From Verrucomicrobiales bacterium (GTDB lineage: Bacteria; Verrucomicrobiota; Verrucomicrobiia; Verrucomicrobiales; V1-33), in the NCBI GenBank assembly GCA_018003315.1, contig JAGNEJ010000041.1:1-40538 (forward strand): DNA of 40,538 nt, written 5' to 3'. A program made the translations under genes and the position numbers. The notes under the pieces are model-generated. The model did no database searches. It saw only the letters and a list, made by a program, of their open reading frames with translations, and was not told the DNA's origin. This document shows positions 1 to 7,859 of the stretch, piece after piece (within the stretch, counting starts at the first letter, position 1; each line of letters starts with the position of its first letter).

Positions 1-594
1 GGGCCGCTCAAAGGAGGGCTGCTGAACCTGTCCTACGGCATGGGGCAGATTTTTCTGGTGATGACGCAGCAAGCGGGCAGTCAGATGCAGGCAGGTGTCT
101 GTCGCCTTCCGATTCCGGATTTTCCCACCGGAGTCATGCGGGGAAGATTCCATCCCGGAAATGGCCACCTCTACGCCTGCGGGATGACGGCATGGGCGTC
201 CAACAAGTCTGGGGACGGTGGATTCTACCGCGTTCGCAAGGCATCAGCACCATCCTGGATGCCGGTCGGCCTGAACGTTTATCCTGACACAATTTCCCTG
301 ACATTTTCCGACGCACTGAATCCGCAATCGGCCACGGCTCCAAAAAACTATGCGGTCAAGGCATGGGACTTGCACCGCAGCGCAGGGTATGGCTCTCCTC
401 ACGTCAAGGAGCACCCGTTGACGGTTGCCGTCGCCAGTCTTTCCCTGGACGGAAAAACCGTGGAACTCAACATCCCCGGCCTGGCCCCGACACGGGGGAT
501 GGAACTCCGGTGCAGCTTGCGCAGCGCAGACGGAATCGAATTCGAGCGTGTCATCCACAACACCATTCACGCCCTGCCCGCCCGCAATCCGTGA
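1..594 (+). CDS. C-terminal part of a secreted propeller-type PVC protein (5' end missing)
   Basis: The reading frame is open from the first base of the window to a TGA at 592-594, so the gene starts outside the window; 197 codons are visible. An internal ATG at 40 is not a convincing start because the frame is already coding before it. The visible part resembles the last third of the protein at 17226-18668. Both have a propeller-like segment in which a line about filtering or reporting is followed by 'GRFHPGNGHLYACG'-like or 'AKFDRNGVLWLGQ'-like blades. Both then have a beta-sandwich tail with an 'ISLTFSDAL' or 'SITFTKPAA' start, a 'GYGSP' or 'QYGSP' turn and an 'SLDGKTVEL' or 'LSADGLIVT' strand. 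Such proteins are common, secreted and multi-copy in Verrucomicrobiota and Planctomycetota and resemble sugar or sorbosone dehydrogenase-like propellers. Its substrate is unknown. Confidence 0.75.
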   Translation, partial: GPLKGGLLNLSYGMGQIFLVMTQQAGSQMQAGVCRLPIPDFPTGVMRGRFHPGNGHLYACGMTAWASNKSGDGGFYRVRKASAPSWMPVGLNVYPDTISLTFSDALNPQSATAPKNYAVKAWDLHRSAGYGSPHVKEHPLTVAVASLSLDGKTVELNIPGLAPTRGMELRCSLRSADGIEFERVIHNTIHALPARNP

Positions 595-680
595 CAGCCA
601 TGCGGCAGCGCAGCGGGCGGAATTTGAAGGTGGTTGAATTTGCACGATGACAGGTGGCCGGACCCGCCCAATGATCCCGC

Positions 681-1787
681 ATGAACGTTTTTGGCATTCC
701 CCACCGCACCGTCTGGCATGCTCCGGCTGACGGTCCCGGCGTCCACATCATCGACCAGCGCAGGCTGCCCTTTGAGTTCGTTGTCGAAGGCCTTTCCAGT
801 GTGGAGGAAGTGGCGGTGGCGATCCGCGACATGCATGTCAGGGGGGCGGGCTGCATCGGCGCCACCGCGGCCTGGGGCATGTTTCTCGCCGCGCGTCAGG
901 CCAACGGAAACCTGACGGAACTGGAGCGTCTGGGCCGCTTGCTGTGCGCCACCCGGCCCACGGCGGTGAATCTTTCCTGGGCGGTGGAGCGGCTGCTGCA
1001 GCACCTGCGCGGCACTCTGCCAGGAGACTGGATCGATGCCGCGCGGCAGGAAGCGCAGGCGCTGGCTGACGAGGACGCCGCCTTCTGCCGCCGCATCGGC
1101 GAACACGGGTTGGAAATGCTGCGGCGACGGGCACAGGAACGGGGCAGGGGAGGGGAACCGCTCAACATTCTCACCCACTGCAACGCCGGCTGGCTGGCCT
1201 TTGTCGATTTCGGTTCGGCCACCGCCCCCATTTATGCGGCGCATGACGCCGGACTGCCCGTGCATGTGTGGGTGGATGAAACCCGTCCGCGCAACCAGGG
1301 AGCCCGGCTCACCGCCTGGGAATTGGCGCAGCATGGCGTGCCACATACCGTCATCGTGGACAATGCCGGCGGGCACCTCATGCAGCATGGGAAAGTGGAC
1401 GTGGTCATCACCGGAGCCGACCGCGTCACCCGCTGTGGTGATGTCGCCAACAAAATAGGCACCTATTTGAAGGCACTGGCAGCGGCGGACAATGGCATTC
1501 CCTTTTACGTGGCGCTGCCCTCCTCCACGTTTGACTGGAGCCTGTGTGACGGCGTGACGGGCATTCCCATCGAGGAGCGCAGCGCCCGGGAAGTCACCCA
1601 CATTTCCGGCACCACGGACACAGCCGATGGGGAGCAGGAATTTCGCCTTTTTCCGGAATCTTCGCCCGCTGCCAATCCGGCGTTCGATGTCACTCCCGCC
1701 CGGCTGGTCACCGGTCTGCTCACCGAACGCGGACTGTGCCCGGCCAGTGAAGCCGACATCCTTGCACTGTATCCGCAGCAGGGCTAA
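681..1787 (+). CDS. mtnA: S-methyl-5-thioribose-1-phosphate isomerase
   Basis: Converts S-methyl-5-thioribose-1-phosphate to S-methyl-5-thioribulose-1-phosphate in the cytoplasmic methionine salvage pathway. At 368 residues it has the usual family length. The family landmarks are in order: 'VRGAGCIGATAAWG' near residues 53-66, which binds substrate phosphate; the catalytic cysteine in 'THCNAG' (Cys167); the 'VDETRPRNQGARLTAWEL' stretch (199-215); and the catalytic aspartate in 'ITGADRV' (Asp247) followed by 'NKIGTY'. The start ATG at 681 gives a natural N-terminus. No strong Shine-Dalgarno sequence precedes it. No other methionine salvage gene is adjacent, so it appears to be a single-gene unit between the propeller gene and the glycosyltransferase. 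eIF2B-like paralogues are the alternative, but the catalytic Cys/Asp pair favours MtnA. Confidence 0.95.
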   Translation: MNVFGIPHRTVWHAPADGPGVHIIDQRRLPFEFVVEGLSSVEEVAVAIRDMHVRGAGCIGATAAWGMFLAARQANGNLTELERLGRLLCATRPTAVNLSWAVERLLQHLRGTLPGDWIDAARQEAQALADEDAAFCRRIGEHGLEMLRRRAQERGRGGEPLNILTHCNAGWLAFVDFGSATAPIYAAHDAGLPVHVWVDETRPRNQGARLTAWELAQHGVPHTVIVDNAGGHLMQHGKVDVVITGADRVTRCGDVANKIGTYLKALAAADNGIPFYVALPSSTFDWSLCDGVTGIPIEERSAREVTHISGTTDTADGEQEFRLFPESSPAANPAFDVTPARLVTGLLTERGLCPASEADILALYPQQG

Positions 1788-1818
1788 TGCCGGGATTGCC
1801 GCTCCGCGCCTTTTCGCC

Positions 1819-1846
1819 TTGGCAATTCATCCAGTCTGCCTAGCCT
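1819..1846 (+). promoter_or_regulatory. Predicted sigma70-type promoter for the GT-C gene
   Basis: TTGGCA at 1819-1824 and TAGCCT at 1841-1846 are separated by 16 bases. Only 13 bases separate the -10 from the GTG start at 1860, so the predicted 5' leader is about six bases. The same -10 word, TAGCCT, is found before the gene that starts at 20114. Read by eye only. Confidence 0.4.
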
Positions 1847-1859
1847 TGGCCCTGCACTC

Positions 1860-3800
1860 GTGAAACTTTCCTCCCCTGCCACCCGGGCCAGCGCCCGTGA
1901 ACTTCTGCTCGCCTTCCTGCTCTTCCTCTTCGCTCTGGGGGTGGCGGTGGCGCTTCGCGTGCCACAGCTCGACGTCCGCCCGATGCACACGGACGAGTCC
2001 ACCCAGGCGGTGAAATTCGGTCAACTGCTCAAGGGAACCTATCAATATGATCCCACGGAACACCACGGTCCCACCCTGCTCTACGCCACCCTGCCGGTGA
2101 AATGGCTCGCGGGCACGGAATCCTTCGCCGCAATGACCGAAAGCCAGTTGCGGCTGGTGCCGGTGCTTTTCAGCCTGGGGCTTATTCTGTGTCTCCCGCT
2201 GGTCTCCAGTGGGCTGGGAAAAATGGCCAGTGCCTGGGCTGCACTGTTTCTGGCGGTCTCTCCCAGCTTCGTTTTCTACAGTCGCTACTACATCATGGAA
2301 ATGCTCCTGGTGTTTTTCACCTTCACCGCCATCGGGTGCGGCTGGAGGTTCCTGCAGTCGCGCCGCCCCATCTGGCTGGCGGGTTGTGCCGCCAGTTTCG
2401 GGCTGATGCATGCGACCAAGGAAACGTTTGTCATTCACGTTGCCGCCATGGCCGGGGCCATGGGGGCGGTGGCGCTGCTGCAGTTTGTCACCGGCAGCGC
2501 ACCCACGGTGAACCGCACCCGGCTGGAACGGATCGGAAAACGCCACTGGATCACGTTTTTCCTCGTTGCTGCCGGTGTTTCCATCCTGTGCTTCACCCAG
2601 TTTTTCACCCAGCCGCGCAGTGCCATCGACAGCATTGCCACCTACTTCAACTACGCCAGCCGCGCCGGCGGCCAGGGGCATGAAAAACCCTGGCATTACT
2701 ATTTCCAACTGCTCTGGCACAATCAGGGAGGCAGCTTCTGGCTCGGTGAGAAGGGTGGATCTTTCTGCTGGAGTGAAGCCGCCATCCTCCTGCTGGCGCT
2801 GACCGGCATGGTCCGGGCCTTCGGCGGGCGGGTGCGGCATGCCTCCCGCAGCTTTGCGCAGTTTCTCGCCATCTACGCCGTGCTGAACTTCGCGGCCTAT
2901 TCGTTCATCGCGTACAAAACCCCCTGGTGCATCCTGTCCGCTCACCACGCCTTCATTCTTCTGGCAGGTTTTGGAGCGGTTGGCGTATTGAATCTTTTTG
3001 AATCCAAAATCGCAAAAACACTCGTGGTTCTGATTATTTTTGCATGCAGTGCGCACCTGATGCTCCAGTCCTACCGGGCAAATTTCCGGGACAATCCGCA
3101 CGCTTCTCGCTGGCTGCAAACGCGCAACCTCCACTCATCGAAAGCAAACCCCTATGCCTATGGGTTCACCCCGCTCAGCCTGCGCGACAGCATCGTGGCA
3201 AAGATCGAAGGCTATGCCAGCCGCAGTCCGGACGGGAAAAACCTCCACATTGAAGTGGCCTCACCCGGCGGCGGCTGGCCGCTGCCCTGGTATTTGCGCA
3301 GCTATGGAAAAGTCGGCTGGCGCCTGGCCGTCAGCCACGAAGGCAAGCCGATTGTGGACAGCACTGCGGATGTGATTCTGGTGGCGCCTGGCAGCGTGGC
3401 GGAACTTCCGGAATCCGTGAGGGGTGCGGATGGCAACGGTTCCACGGAGTATGCCAAGGACATTTTTGGATTCCTGAACGAACAGTACGCCATTCAGGGC
3501 TATGTGCGGCGCAGCCTGCTTCCTCCGGGAAGCCCGTCGGCTCAGCCTCCGCCATCGCCCGTCACCCCGGCCGTCCCTCCTGACAACTCGCCTCCGGCAA
3601 ATCCAGCAGGCGATCCAAACAAAACGGAACCTCCTGCCAGTCCGCCGGTCGAACCGCAGAAGCCGGCCCCCGGACCGCTGCCTGCCCCCACGCTGCTGCC
3701 CGCGCCGACGCTTCCGCAGCCGCCGGACTCGCCCCCTGCTCCCGCCGCACCCGAGAAGCCTGCGCCCCCATCCGATGCTCCTGCGCCGCCACAGCCATGA
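1860..3800 (+). CDS. TIGR03663-type GT-C membrane glycosyltransferase with proline-rich tail
   Basis: A 646-residue polytopic inner-membrane protein. The N-terminal 'RPMHTDEST' segment (Asp45-Glu46) and the following 'KGTYQYDPTEHHGPTLLY' region are the hallmark of the TIGR03663 family, distantly related to GT39 protein mannosyltransferases. The acidic pair in the first extracytoplasmic loop is the usual GT-C catalytic site. About ten hydrophobic segments follow up to about residue 390, then a soluble domain (about 400-550). The last roughly 90 residues are almost entirely proline, alanine and serine, an unusual appendage that may span the periplasm. The start is a GTG at 1860, just downstream of a promoter-like sequence. 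It ends four bases before the apbE-like gene, so the two are probably co-transcribed. The acceptor and sugar donor (probably polyprenyl-linked) cannot be read from sequence. Confidence 0.8.
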   Translation: MKLSSPATRASARELLLAFLLFLFALGVAVALRVPQLDVRPMHTDESTQAVKFGQLLKGTYQYDPTEHHGPTLLYATLPVKWLAGTESFAAMTESQLRLVPVLFSLGLILCLPLVSSGLGKMASAWAALFLAVSPSFVFYSRYYIMEMLLVFFTFTAIGCGWRFLQSRRPIWLAGCAASFGLMHATKETFVIHVAAMAGAMGAVALLQFVTGSAPTVNRTRLERIGKRHWITFFLVAAGVSILCFTQFFTQPRSAIDSIATYFNYASRAGGQGHEKPWHYYFQLLWHNQGGSFWLGEKGGSFCWSEAAILLLALTGMVRAFGGRVRHASRSFAQFLAIYAVLNFAAYSFIAYKTPWCILSAHHAFILLAGFGAVGVLNLFESKIAKTLVVLIIFACSAHLMLQSYRANFRDNPHASRWLQTRNLHSSKANPYAYGFTPLSLRDSIVAKIEGYASRSPDGKNLHIEVASPGGGWPLPWYLRSYGKVGWRLAVSHEGKPIVDSTADVILVAPGSVAELPESVRGADGNGSTEYAKDIFGFLNEQYAIQGYVRRSLLPPGSPSAQPPPSPVTPAVPPDNSPPANPAGDPNKTEPPASPPVEPQKPAPGPLPAPTLLPAPTLPQPPDSPPAPAAPEKPAPPSDAPAPPQP

Positions 3801-3804
3801 GGCG

Positions 3805-4614
3805 ATGTTTACCCGGTTTGAGTTGATCCTCCCGCACGAGGATCCGCTCATCGCCAACGGCATTGCGCAGGCCGTTTTTTCTGACATCGACCGGCTGGAA
3901 AAGGAACTCAGCCGCTTTGTCCCCTACAGTGACATTTCCCGCATCAACCGTGCCGCTGCCGGTGAGGAGGTCTGCGTGGACGCCGCCTGCATGGACTGCC
4001 TGCTTTTTGGCAGGGATGTGTGGCAGGCAAGCGGCGGCGCCTTTGATGTCACCATCGGTCCGCTCTATCAAATCCTGCGCCAGCCGGACGGTTCTCCGCG
4101 CAAACCGGAACGCGGGGAAATGGAGGAGGCGAAATCCCGCTGCGGATTCCATCTGCTGGAACTGGATCCTGACAATTTCACCGTCACTCCCGCAGTGGCT
4201 GGAATGCGGCTGGACCTTGGAGCCATCGGCAAAGGGTATGCCCTGGATCAGGCAGCACGGCTTCTGCGTGATCGAAATGTCGAGCACGCCCTCCTCAATG
4301 CGGGTGAAAGCACCGTGCTGGGCTTGGGATCCATGCCTGAACAGGACGGCTGGCCGGTCCGTGCCGGGGCGGGGGAACCCGTGGTCCTCCACGGAAACGC
4401 CTTGAGCGGCACCGGATTCATGTACAAGGGCGCCCACATCATCGATCCCCGAAACTTCAAAACAGTGGACACGGAACGCATCCTGCGCTGGGCCATCGCT
4501 CCCAATGCCACACTGGCGGACGCCCTGTCCACTGCCTTCATGGTGCTCAACCGCCGCGAAATCGATTCCCTCTGCCGGCAGCAGGCTGGTGTCCGTGCGC
4601 TGTTTTTCCAGTGA
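3805..4614 (+). CDS. apbE: FAD:protein FMN transferase (ApbE family), no visible signal peptide
   Basis: ApbE enzymes transfer FMN from FAD to a Thr/Ser of target redox proteins. The ATG at 3805 lies four bases after the stop of the upstream gene. The frame is open farther upstream, but that stretch overlaps the glycosyltransferase tail in another frame and is not protein-like. The resulting protein has 269 residues. Family motifs are present: 'AFDVTIGPL' (79-87), 'LDLGAIGKGYALDQA' (136-150), 'ALLNAGEST' (162-170), 'SGTGFMYKGAHIIDPR' (201-216) and the metal-binding aspartate in 'LADALSTAF' (Asp239). Most bacterial ApbE proteins are secreted lipoproteins; here the mature domain begins almost at residue 1 with no signal peptide or lipobox. 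A cytoplasmic enzyme is therefore predicted, unless the start is misjudged. No flavinylated target (Nqr/Rnf subunit or FMN-binding domain) lies in the window. Confidence 0.85.
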   Translation: MFTRFELILPHEDPLIANGIAQAVFSDIDRLEKELSRFVPYSDISRINRAAAGEEVCVDAACMDCLLFGRDVWQASGGAFDVTIGPLYQILRQPDGSPRKPERGEMEEAKSRCGFHLLELDPDNFTVTPAVAGMRLDLGAIGKGYALDQAARLLRDRNVEHALLNAGESTVLGLGSMPEQDGWPVRAGAGEPVVLHGNALSGTGFMYKGAHIIDPRNFKTVDTERILRWAIAPNATLADALSTAFMVLNRREIDSLCRQQAGVRALFFQ

Positions 4615-4638
4615 TCCTCGCCGTCGCGGGATGCCTCC

Positions 4639-6126
4639 TTATTCCAGCCGCTTCAGTTCAGAAATGCGGTAGCGCCGCGGCATCGTTTCCCGGTTGTCCA
4701 GGTCCGCCTGCGCCGCATCGACATAAATCACCATGGGAAATTCAAGAAACTCGATTTTGTGCACGCCGTCGGCCGGGTTTTTCAGGGCTTCATCCAGTGC
4801 TTTGAGATCCGCAATGAAGCGCCCGTTGACTTTGGTTAGAATCAGTCCGTTGAGCCGCTCGTAGCCCTGGTTGCTCTCCGCCGGGAGAATCGCACTGAGA
4901 AACACCAGCTTGCGGCGTCCTTCCTGGCGGAAGGGTTCGGAGTTTTGCGCTGCATAGGAAAGCATGAACGGCATCCGGTCCCTCCGTTCCTCGCTTCCCG
5001 ACTGCAAATATGGTTCCGTCAGTTCCTGGAAGAGCAGGCCACCCAGGATCAAAAACCGCGGACCACGGTCAAACATGTAGGGGTCAATGAGTTCGTCCGC
5101 CGGGTTGCGGCGCAGCAGCGGGAGATCCAAATCCACCGGCGTTCCGTCGCGGAAGATTTTCAGCTTCACCACTTCACCCACCATGGCTCCGCCCTTCGTC
5201 AGGTGTCCCATCGACAGCAGCCCATAGCGGGGATGATTGAAATTTCCCCGGCTGTCGATTTTGAAACCGTTCATCTCCAGAATGACATCTCCCTTTTTCA
5301 GCCCTGCTTTGGCAGCGGAGCAGTCAGGCAAAACTTCGCTGACAAAAACCCCGCCGTCCTCGGTCCGGAGGCGCAGGTAGCTGCGGAACTGCTGATCCAG
5401 CGTCGCGGCAACTTTGATCCCGAACTGGGGAAACCCGTCGTATTTCCCGTCCATCGAGTCGTTGAGGAAATGCTCGATGATGCTGCCGGGAAGAATCTGT
5501 GCCACTTGGTCCTTGCTGGAATACGAAAGCAGCATGCCGGCCAACTTTCCGTGATGGATGACCGGCAGGGTAAACGTTCCGCCTCGGTACTGCACCGCTC
5601 CCGCGGCCTCAAAGGTCAGGAATCGCTCCCCATTCAGAAAATATTCCCCAAGGTCCACCCGGGTGAACTCAATGGGAGTACTGACCGACGAGCCGTTGGC
5701 CTCAAACTGCCAGACATCCAGCGTGTCCTTTGGCTTGCACTCCGTGTCGATTTTCAGCGGTTTTTTCCCGGCAAAGAAATCGCCCGGATCCTCTGCCGGA
5801 ACCAGCGTGGCCAGATTGCACTCGTAATCGACGGCGTCCACTTTGGCGGTCAGTTTCCGTCCGCTGTCTGGAAGTTCCAGTTCGACGTAAGTGGCGTCCT
5901 GCGCCAGTTCCGCCGTGACCAGCACGCGATTCCCTTCCAGCAGCGCCCCCAGGCCGCGGCGCGTGTTGGGGTTTTCCTTCTGCCACGGCACGATGAAATT
6001 CCACCCCTGGCTGGTGATGTTGACCCGCACCATCGAAGTCTGCGCGGAAACCGCATCGGCCGCCTCCTGCGCCGCAAGCGGTCCCGCCACCAAGAGTAGT
6101 CCTGACAAAATCCGTTTCGTGAACAT
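4639..6126 (-). CDS. Secreted HtrA-like PDZ protein lacking the catalytic triad (pseudoprotease)
   Basis: 495 residues starting at the ATG at 6126, which is followed by a signal peptide (MFTKRILSGLLLVAGPLAAQ). The frame is open farther upstream, but that part is not signal-like. The fold order matches the neighbouring HtrA: a trypsin-like N-terminal half, then a PDZ domain ('GVFVSEVLPDCSAAKAGLKKGDVILEMNG', around residues 275-305), then a second PDZ-like C-terminal region ('LILTKVNGRFIADLKALDEAL'). Where the active protein has 'LTNAHVV', this one has 'VTAELAQ'. Where it has 'HDCDLALL', this one has 'YECNLATL' (Asp to Asn). Where it has 'GNSGGPV', this one has 'GTFTLPV'. All three catalytic residues are lost, so it should not cleave peptides. 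It lies 58 bases downstream of the active gene on the same strand and is probably co-transcribed. Plausible roles are a regulatory partner, substrate adaptor or scaffold of the active protease. Confidence 0.8.
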   Translation of the reverse strand: MFTKRILSGLLLVAGPLAAQEAADAVSAQTSMVRVNITSQGWNFIVPWQKENPNTRRGLGALLEGNRVLVTAELAQDATYVELELPDSGRKLTAKVDAVDYECNLATLVPAEDPGDFFAGKKPLKIDTECKPKDTLDVWQFEANGSSVSTPIEFTRVDLGEYFLNGERFLTFEAAGAVQYRGGTFTLPVIHHGKLAGMLLSYSSKDQVAQILPGSIIEHFLNDSMDGKYDGFPQFGIKVAATLDQQFRSYLRLRTEDGGVFVSEVLPDCSAAKAGLKKGDVILEMNGFKIDSRGNFNHPRYGLLSMGHLTKGGAMVGEVVKLKIFRDGTPVDLDLPLLRRNPADELIDPYMFDRGPRFLILGGLLFQELTEPYLQSGSEERRDRMPFMLSYAAQNSEPFRQEGRRKLVFLSAILPAESNQGYERLNGLILTKVNGRFIADLKALDEALKNPADGVHKIEFLEFPMVIYVDAAQADLDNRETMPRRYRISELKRLE

Positions 6127-6184
6127 CTGAAAAAGCGTGTGGTGTTGCTGCGTTGTCCGGTGTCGTGGAAATCTGGCCCCGCGC

Positions 6185-7693
6185 CTATTCCGCGATGTAG
6201 CTGTCATGCTTGACATCGTATTGCTCCATGATGCGCTGCTGGGCGGCAGCGATGCGTCCTTTTTCGATGACGATGGGCCGTCCTTCACCCTCCAGCAGGA
6301 TGCGCACATGATCGCCTTCCACGGGCTTTTCCAGTGCGGTTTTGACATCGCGCAGGGTTTTGATTTTCACTCCGTTGATCTCCTCCACCACGGTATGCAC
6401 ATAGTCGCGCAGGTGGGTGTTGATGGAATCCGGCAGCACCTGCGTCAGTAGGATCACCTGGGGGCGCTCCTTGAAGATTTCGTTGGTCGAGTAGTAGTTG
6501 AAATAGTAGCGCACCCTCGGTTTGGAAATGTTGTGCGCCATCATGACATCCAGGTCCAGAGGTTGAAAAACCAGCCCGCAGAACGTCACGTATTCCGGAC
6601 GCCGCTCGTACTGGCGGGCATTCATAAGGTAAGCGGTGAACGGTTTGAGTTCCATCTCCAGGTCCAGCGCCTGGCGCTCCCGCCACACCTTCACCTTCAC
6701 TTTCTCGCCGGCAAACTTCCGCTCCACGATCTCCGACATGTCCACCTGCTCTCCGCCCAGGTCGATGAATCCGTTGCTGGCAATCGCCTTGCCGTCGATC
6801 TCCAGCAGCACGTCGCCGGTTTGCAGCACGCCACCTGCCGAACCCTGAGAATTCACCGTCGCCACCATGATGCCCCGGCCGTCGTCGGGCAGTCCCAGCG
6901 CCTTGCGCTGCGCGGGATTGAGGATCGGAAAATCCGTGGCCACCAGATCCACGTAATGGTCGTATTTGCCATCCTCCACATCCTTGAGGAAGCGGCGGAT
7001 CACTGGGACTGGAATCATGTAACCCACATTTTGCGCCACATTGCCGCTGTAGCCCTGAAAGGCCACTCCCACCACTTTTCCGCCTTGGCCGACCGGACCG
7101 CCGCTGTTTCCCGGATTGATCGCCGCATCGATCTGAATGGCCAGGTGGTGGTCCACCCCGCTGTGGCTGTAGGCCACGAAATCAATGCGGCTCACCACGC
7201 CGCGAGTCACTGAAATCCGCTCCCCGCCGACGGGGTATCCCACCACTTTGACCGTGGTGTCCAGTTTGGGAATCTCCGTACCGATTTCCATGGGCGTCAC
7301 GTCGTTGAAGGCATCCGGCTTGCGCAGTTCCAGCAGCGCCAGGTCGCAGTCATGCGCGATGTGCCGAATCCGCGCCGGGTAGGGCTGGGCGTCGCCCACT
7401 TTTTTGATGATGATGCGGTTGGCATTGCTCACCACGTGCGCATTGGTCAGGAAAAGATTCGGTCCGATCAGGAAAGCCGTGCCGCTGCCGCCGCTGGGCA
7501 GTCCCGGATTCCACGGCGTCCGGTAGTCCGGAATGATCGAAGCGCATTCCACCCGCACGATCCCCTCATACTGCTTGCCCAGGGAGGTGGTTTTCTCATC
7601 CTCTGGCGGATCACTGTTCTGCCCCGCGGCCAGGTCGATGGCACTCAGGAAAGTCAGCAGAAGTGGAGTCAAGAAGCGGAAGGTCACAGCCAT
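6185..7693 (-). CDS. HtrA/DegP-family serine protease with PDZ domains
   Basis: 502 residues from the ATG at 7693, beginning with a signal peptide (MAVTFRFLTPLLLTFLSAIDLAAG). An upstream in-frame start is possible, but it would bury the signal sequence. The trypsin-like domain carries an intact triad: His86 in 'TNAHVV', Asp117 in 'HDCDLALL' and Ser197 in 'NPGNSGGPVG'. A PDZ domain follows ('GIMVATVNSQGSAGGVLQTGDVLLEIDGKAI', about 265-300). The C-terminal region is longer than in DegP, with a second PDZ-like module ('DYVHTVVEEINGVKIKTLRDVKTAL'), resembling the plant DEG9-like architecture. Predicted role: periplasmic protein quality control. It is the first gene of a two-gene unit with the inactive homologue at 4639-6126. 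Confidence 0.9.
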   Translation of the reverse strand: MAVTFRFLTPLLLTFLSAIDLAAGQNSDPPEDEKTTSLGKQYEGIVRVECASIIPDYRTPWNPGLPSGGSGTAFLIGPNLFLTNAHVVSNANRIIIKKVGDAQPYPARIRHIAHDCDLALLELRKPDAFNDVTPMEIGTEIPKLDTTVKVVGYPVGGERISVTRGVVSRIDFVAYSHSGVDHHLAIQIDAAINPGNSGGPVGQGGKVVGVAFQGYSGNVAQNVGYMIPVPVIRRFLKDVEDGKYDHYVDLVATDFPILNPAQRKALGLPDDGRGIMVATVNSQGSAGGVLQTGDVLLEIDGKAIASNGFIDLGGEQVDMSEIVERKFAGEKVKVKVWRERQALDLEMELKPFTAYLMNARQYERRPEYVTFCGLVFQPLDLDVMMAHNISKPRVRYYFNYYSTNEIFKERPQVILLTQVLPDSINTHLRDYVHTVVEEINGVKIKTLRDVKTALEKPVEGDHVRILLEGEGRPIVIEKGRIAAAQQRIMEQYDVKHDSYIAE

Positions 7694-7713
7694 GGCGGTA
7701 GAGAAAAAGATGC

Positions 7714-7731
7714 GCAGCCAGACCCGGCTGC
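7714..7731 (-). other. Hairpin at the predicted 5' end of the htrA-like transcript
   Basis: GCAGCC and GGCTGC form a perfect 6-bp stem around a 6-base loop. The stem starts about where transcription from the predicted promoter would begin (near 7733) and ends about 20 bases before the ATG at 7693. It could stabilise the mRNA 5' end or shape initiation. With no comparison available it may be coincidence. Confidence 0.3.
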
Positions 7732-7739
7732 GGCGGCCA

Positions 7740-7768
7740 CCACTAGACGGCAATGGCCACACTGTAAA
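7740..7768 (-). promoter_or_regulatory. Predicted sigma70-type promoter of the htrA/pseudo-htrA unit
   Basis: Read on the minus strand, TTTACA (7763-7768) and TAGTGG (7740-7745) are 17 bases apart. The expected transcription start is near 7733, about 40 bases before the ATG. The same -10 word appears upstream of the OpgG-type gene at 30749-30754. Confidence 0.4.
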
Positions 7769-7859
7769 GAATTTCCAGAAAAAGACCCACAGCCTGCCAA
7801 ATTCGCGCCGCGCGCTGCGACAGAATCAGATGGCCTCGGGCTTTCGGAGGGCCCGCGGC

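Noticed and set aside
1827-3134. 435-codon minus-strand frame antisense to the GT-C gene
   Set aside because: It has shadow-type composition rich in Gln, Gly, Glu and His, with no family motif. The plus strand has a clear membrane protein with recognisable motifs.
4945-6099. 384-codon plus-strand frame antisense to the HtrA-like pseudoprotease
   Set aside because: It is an antisense shadow. The minus strand has a signal peptide and PDZ domain in order.
4639-6126. Considered as a pseudogene because the protease triad is lost
   Set aside because: The frame is intact over 495 codons with conserved signal peptide and PDZ features, so a functional inactive homologue is more likely than decay.
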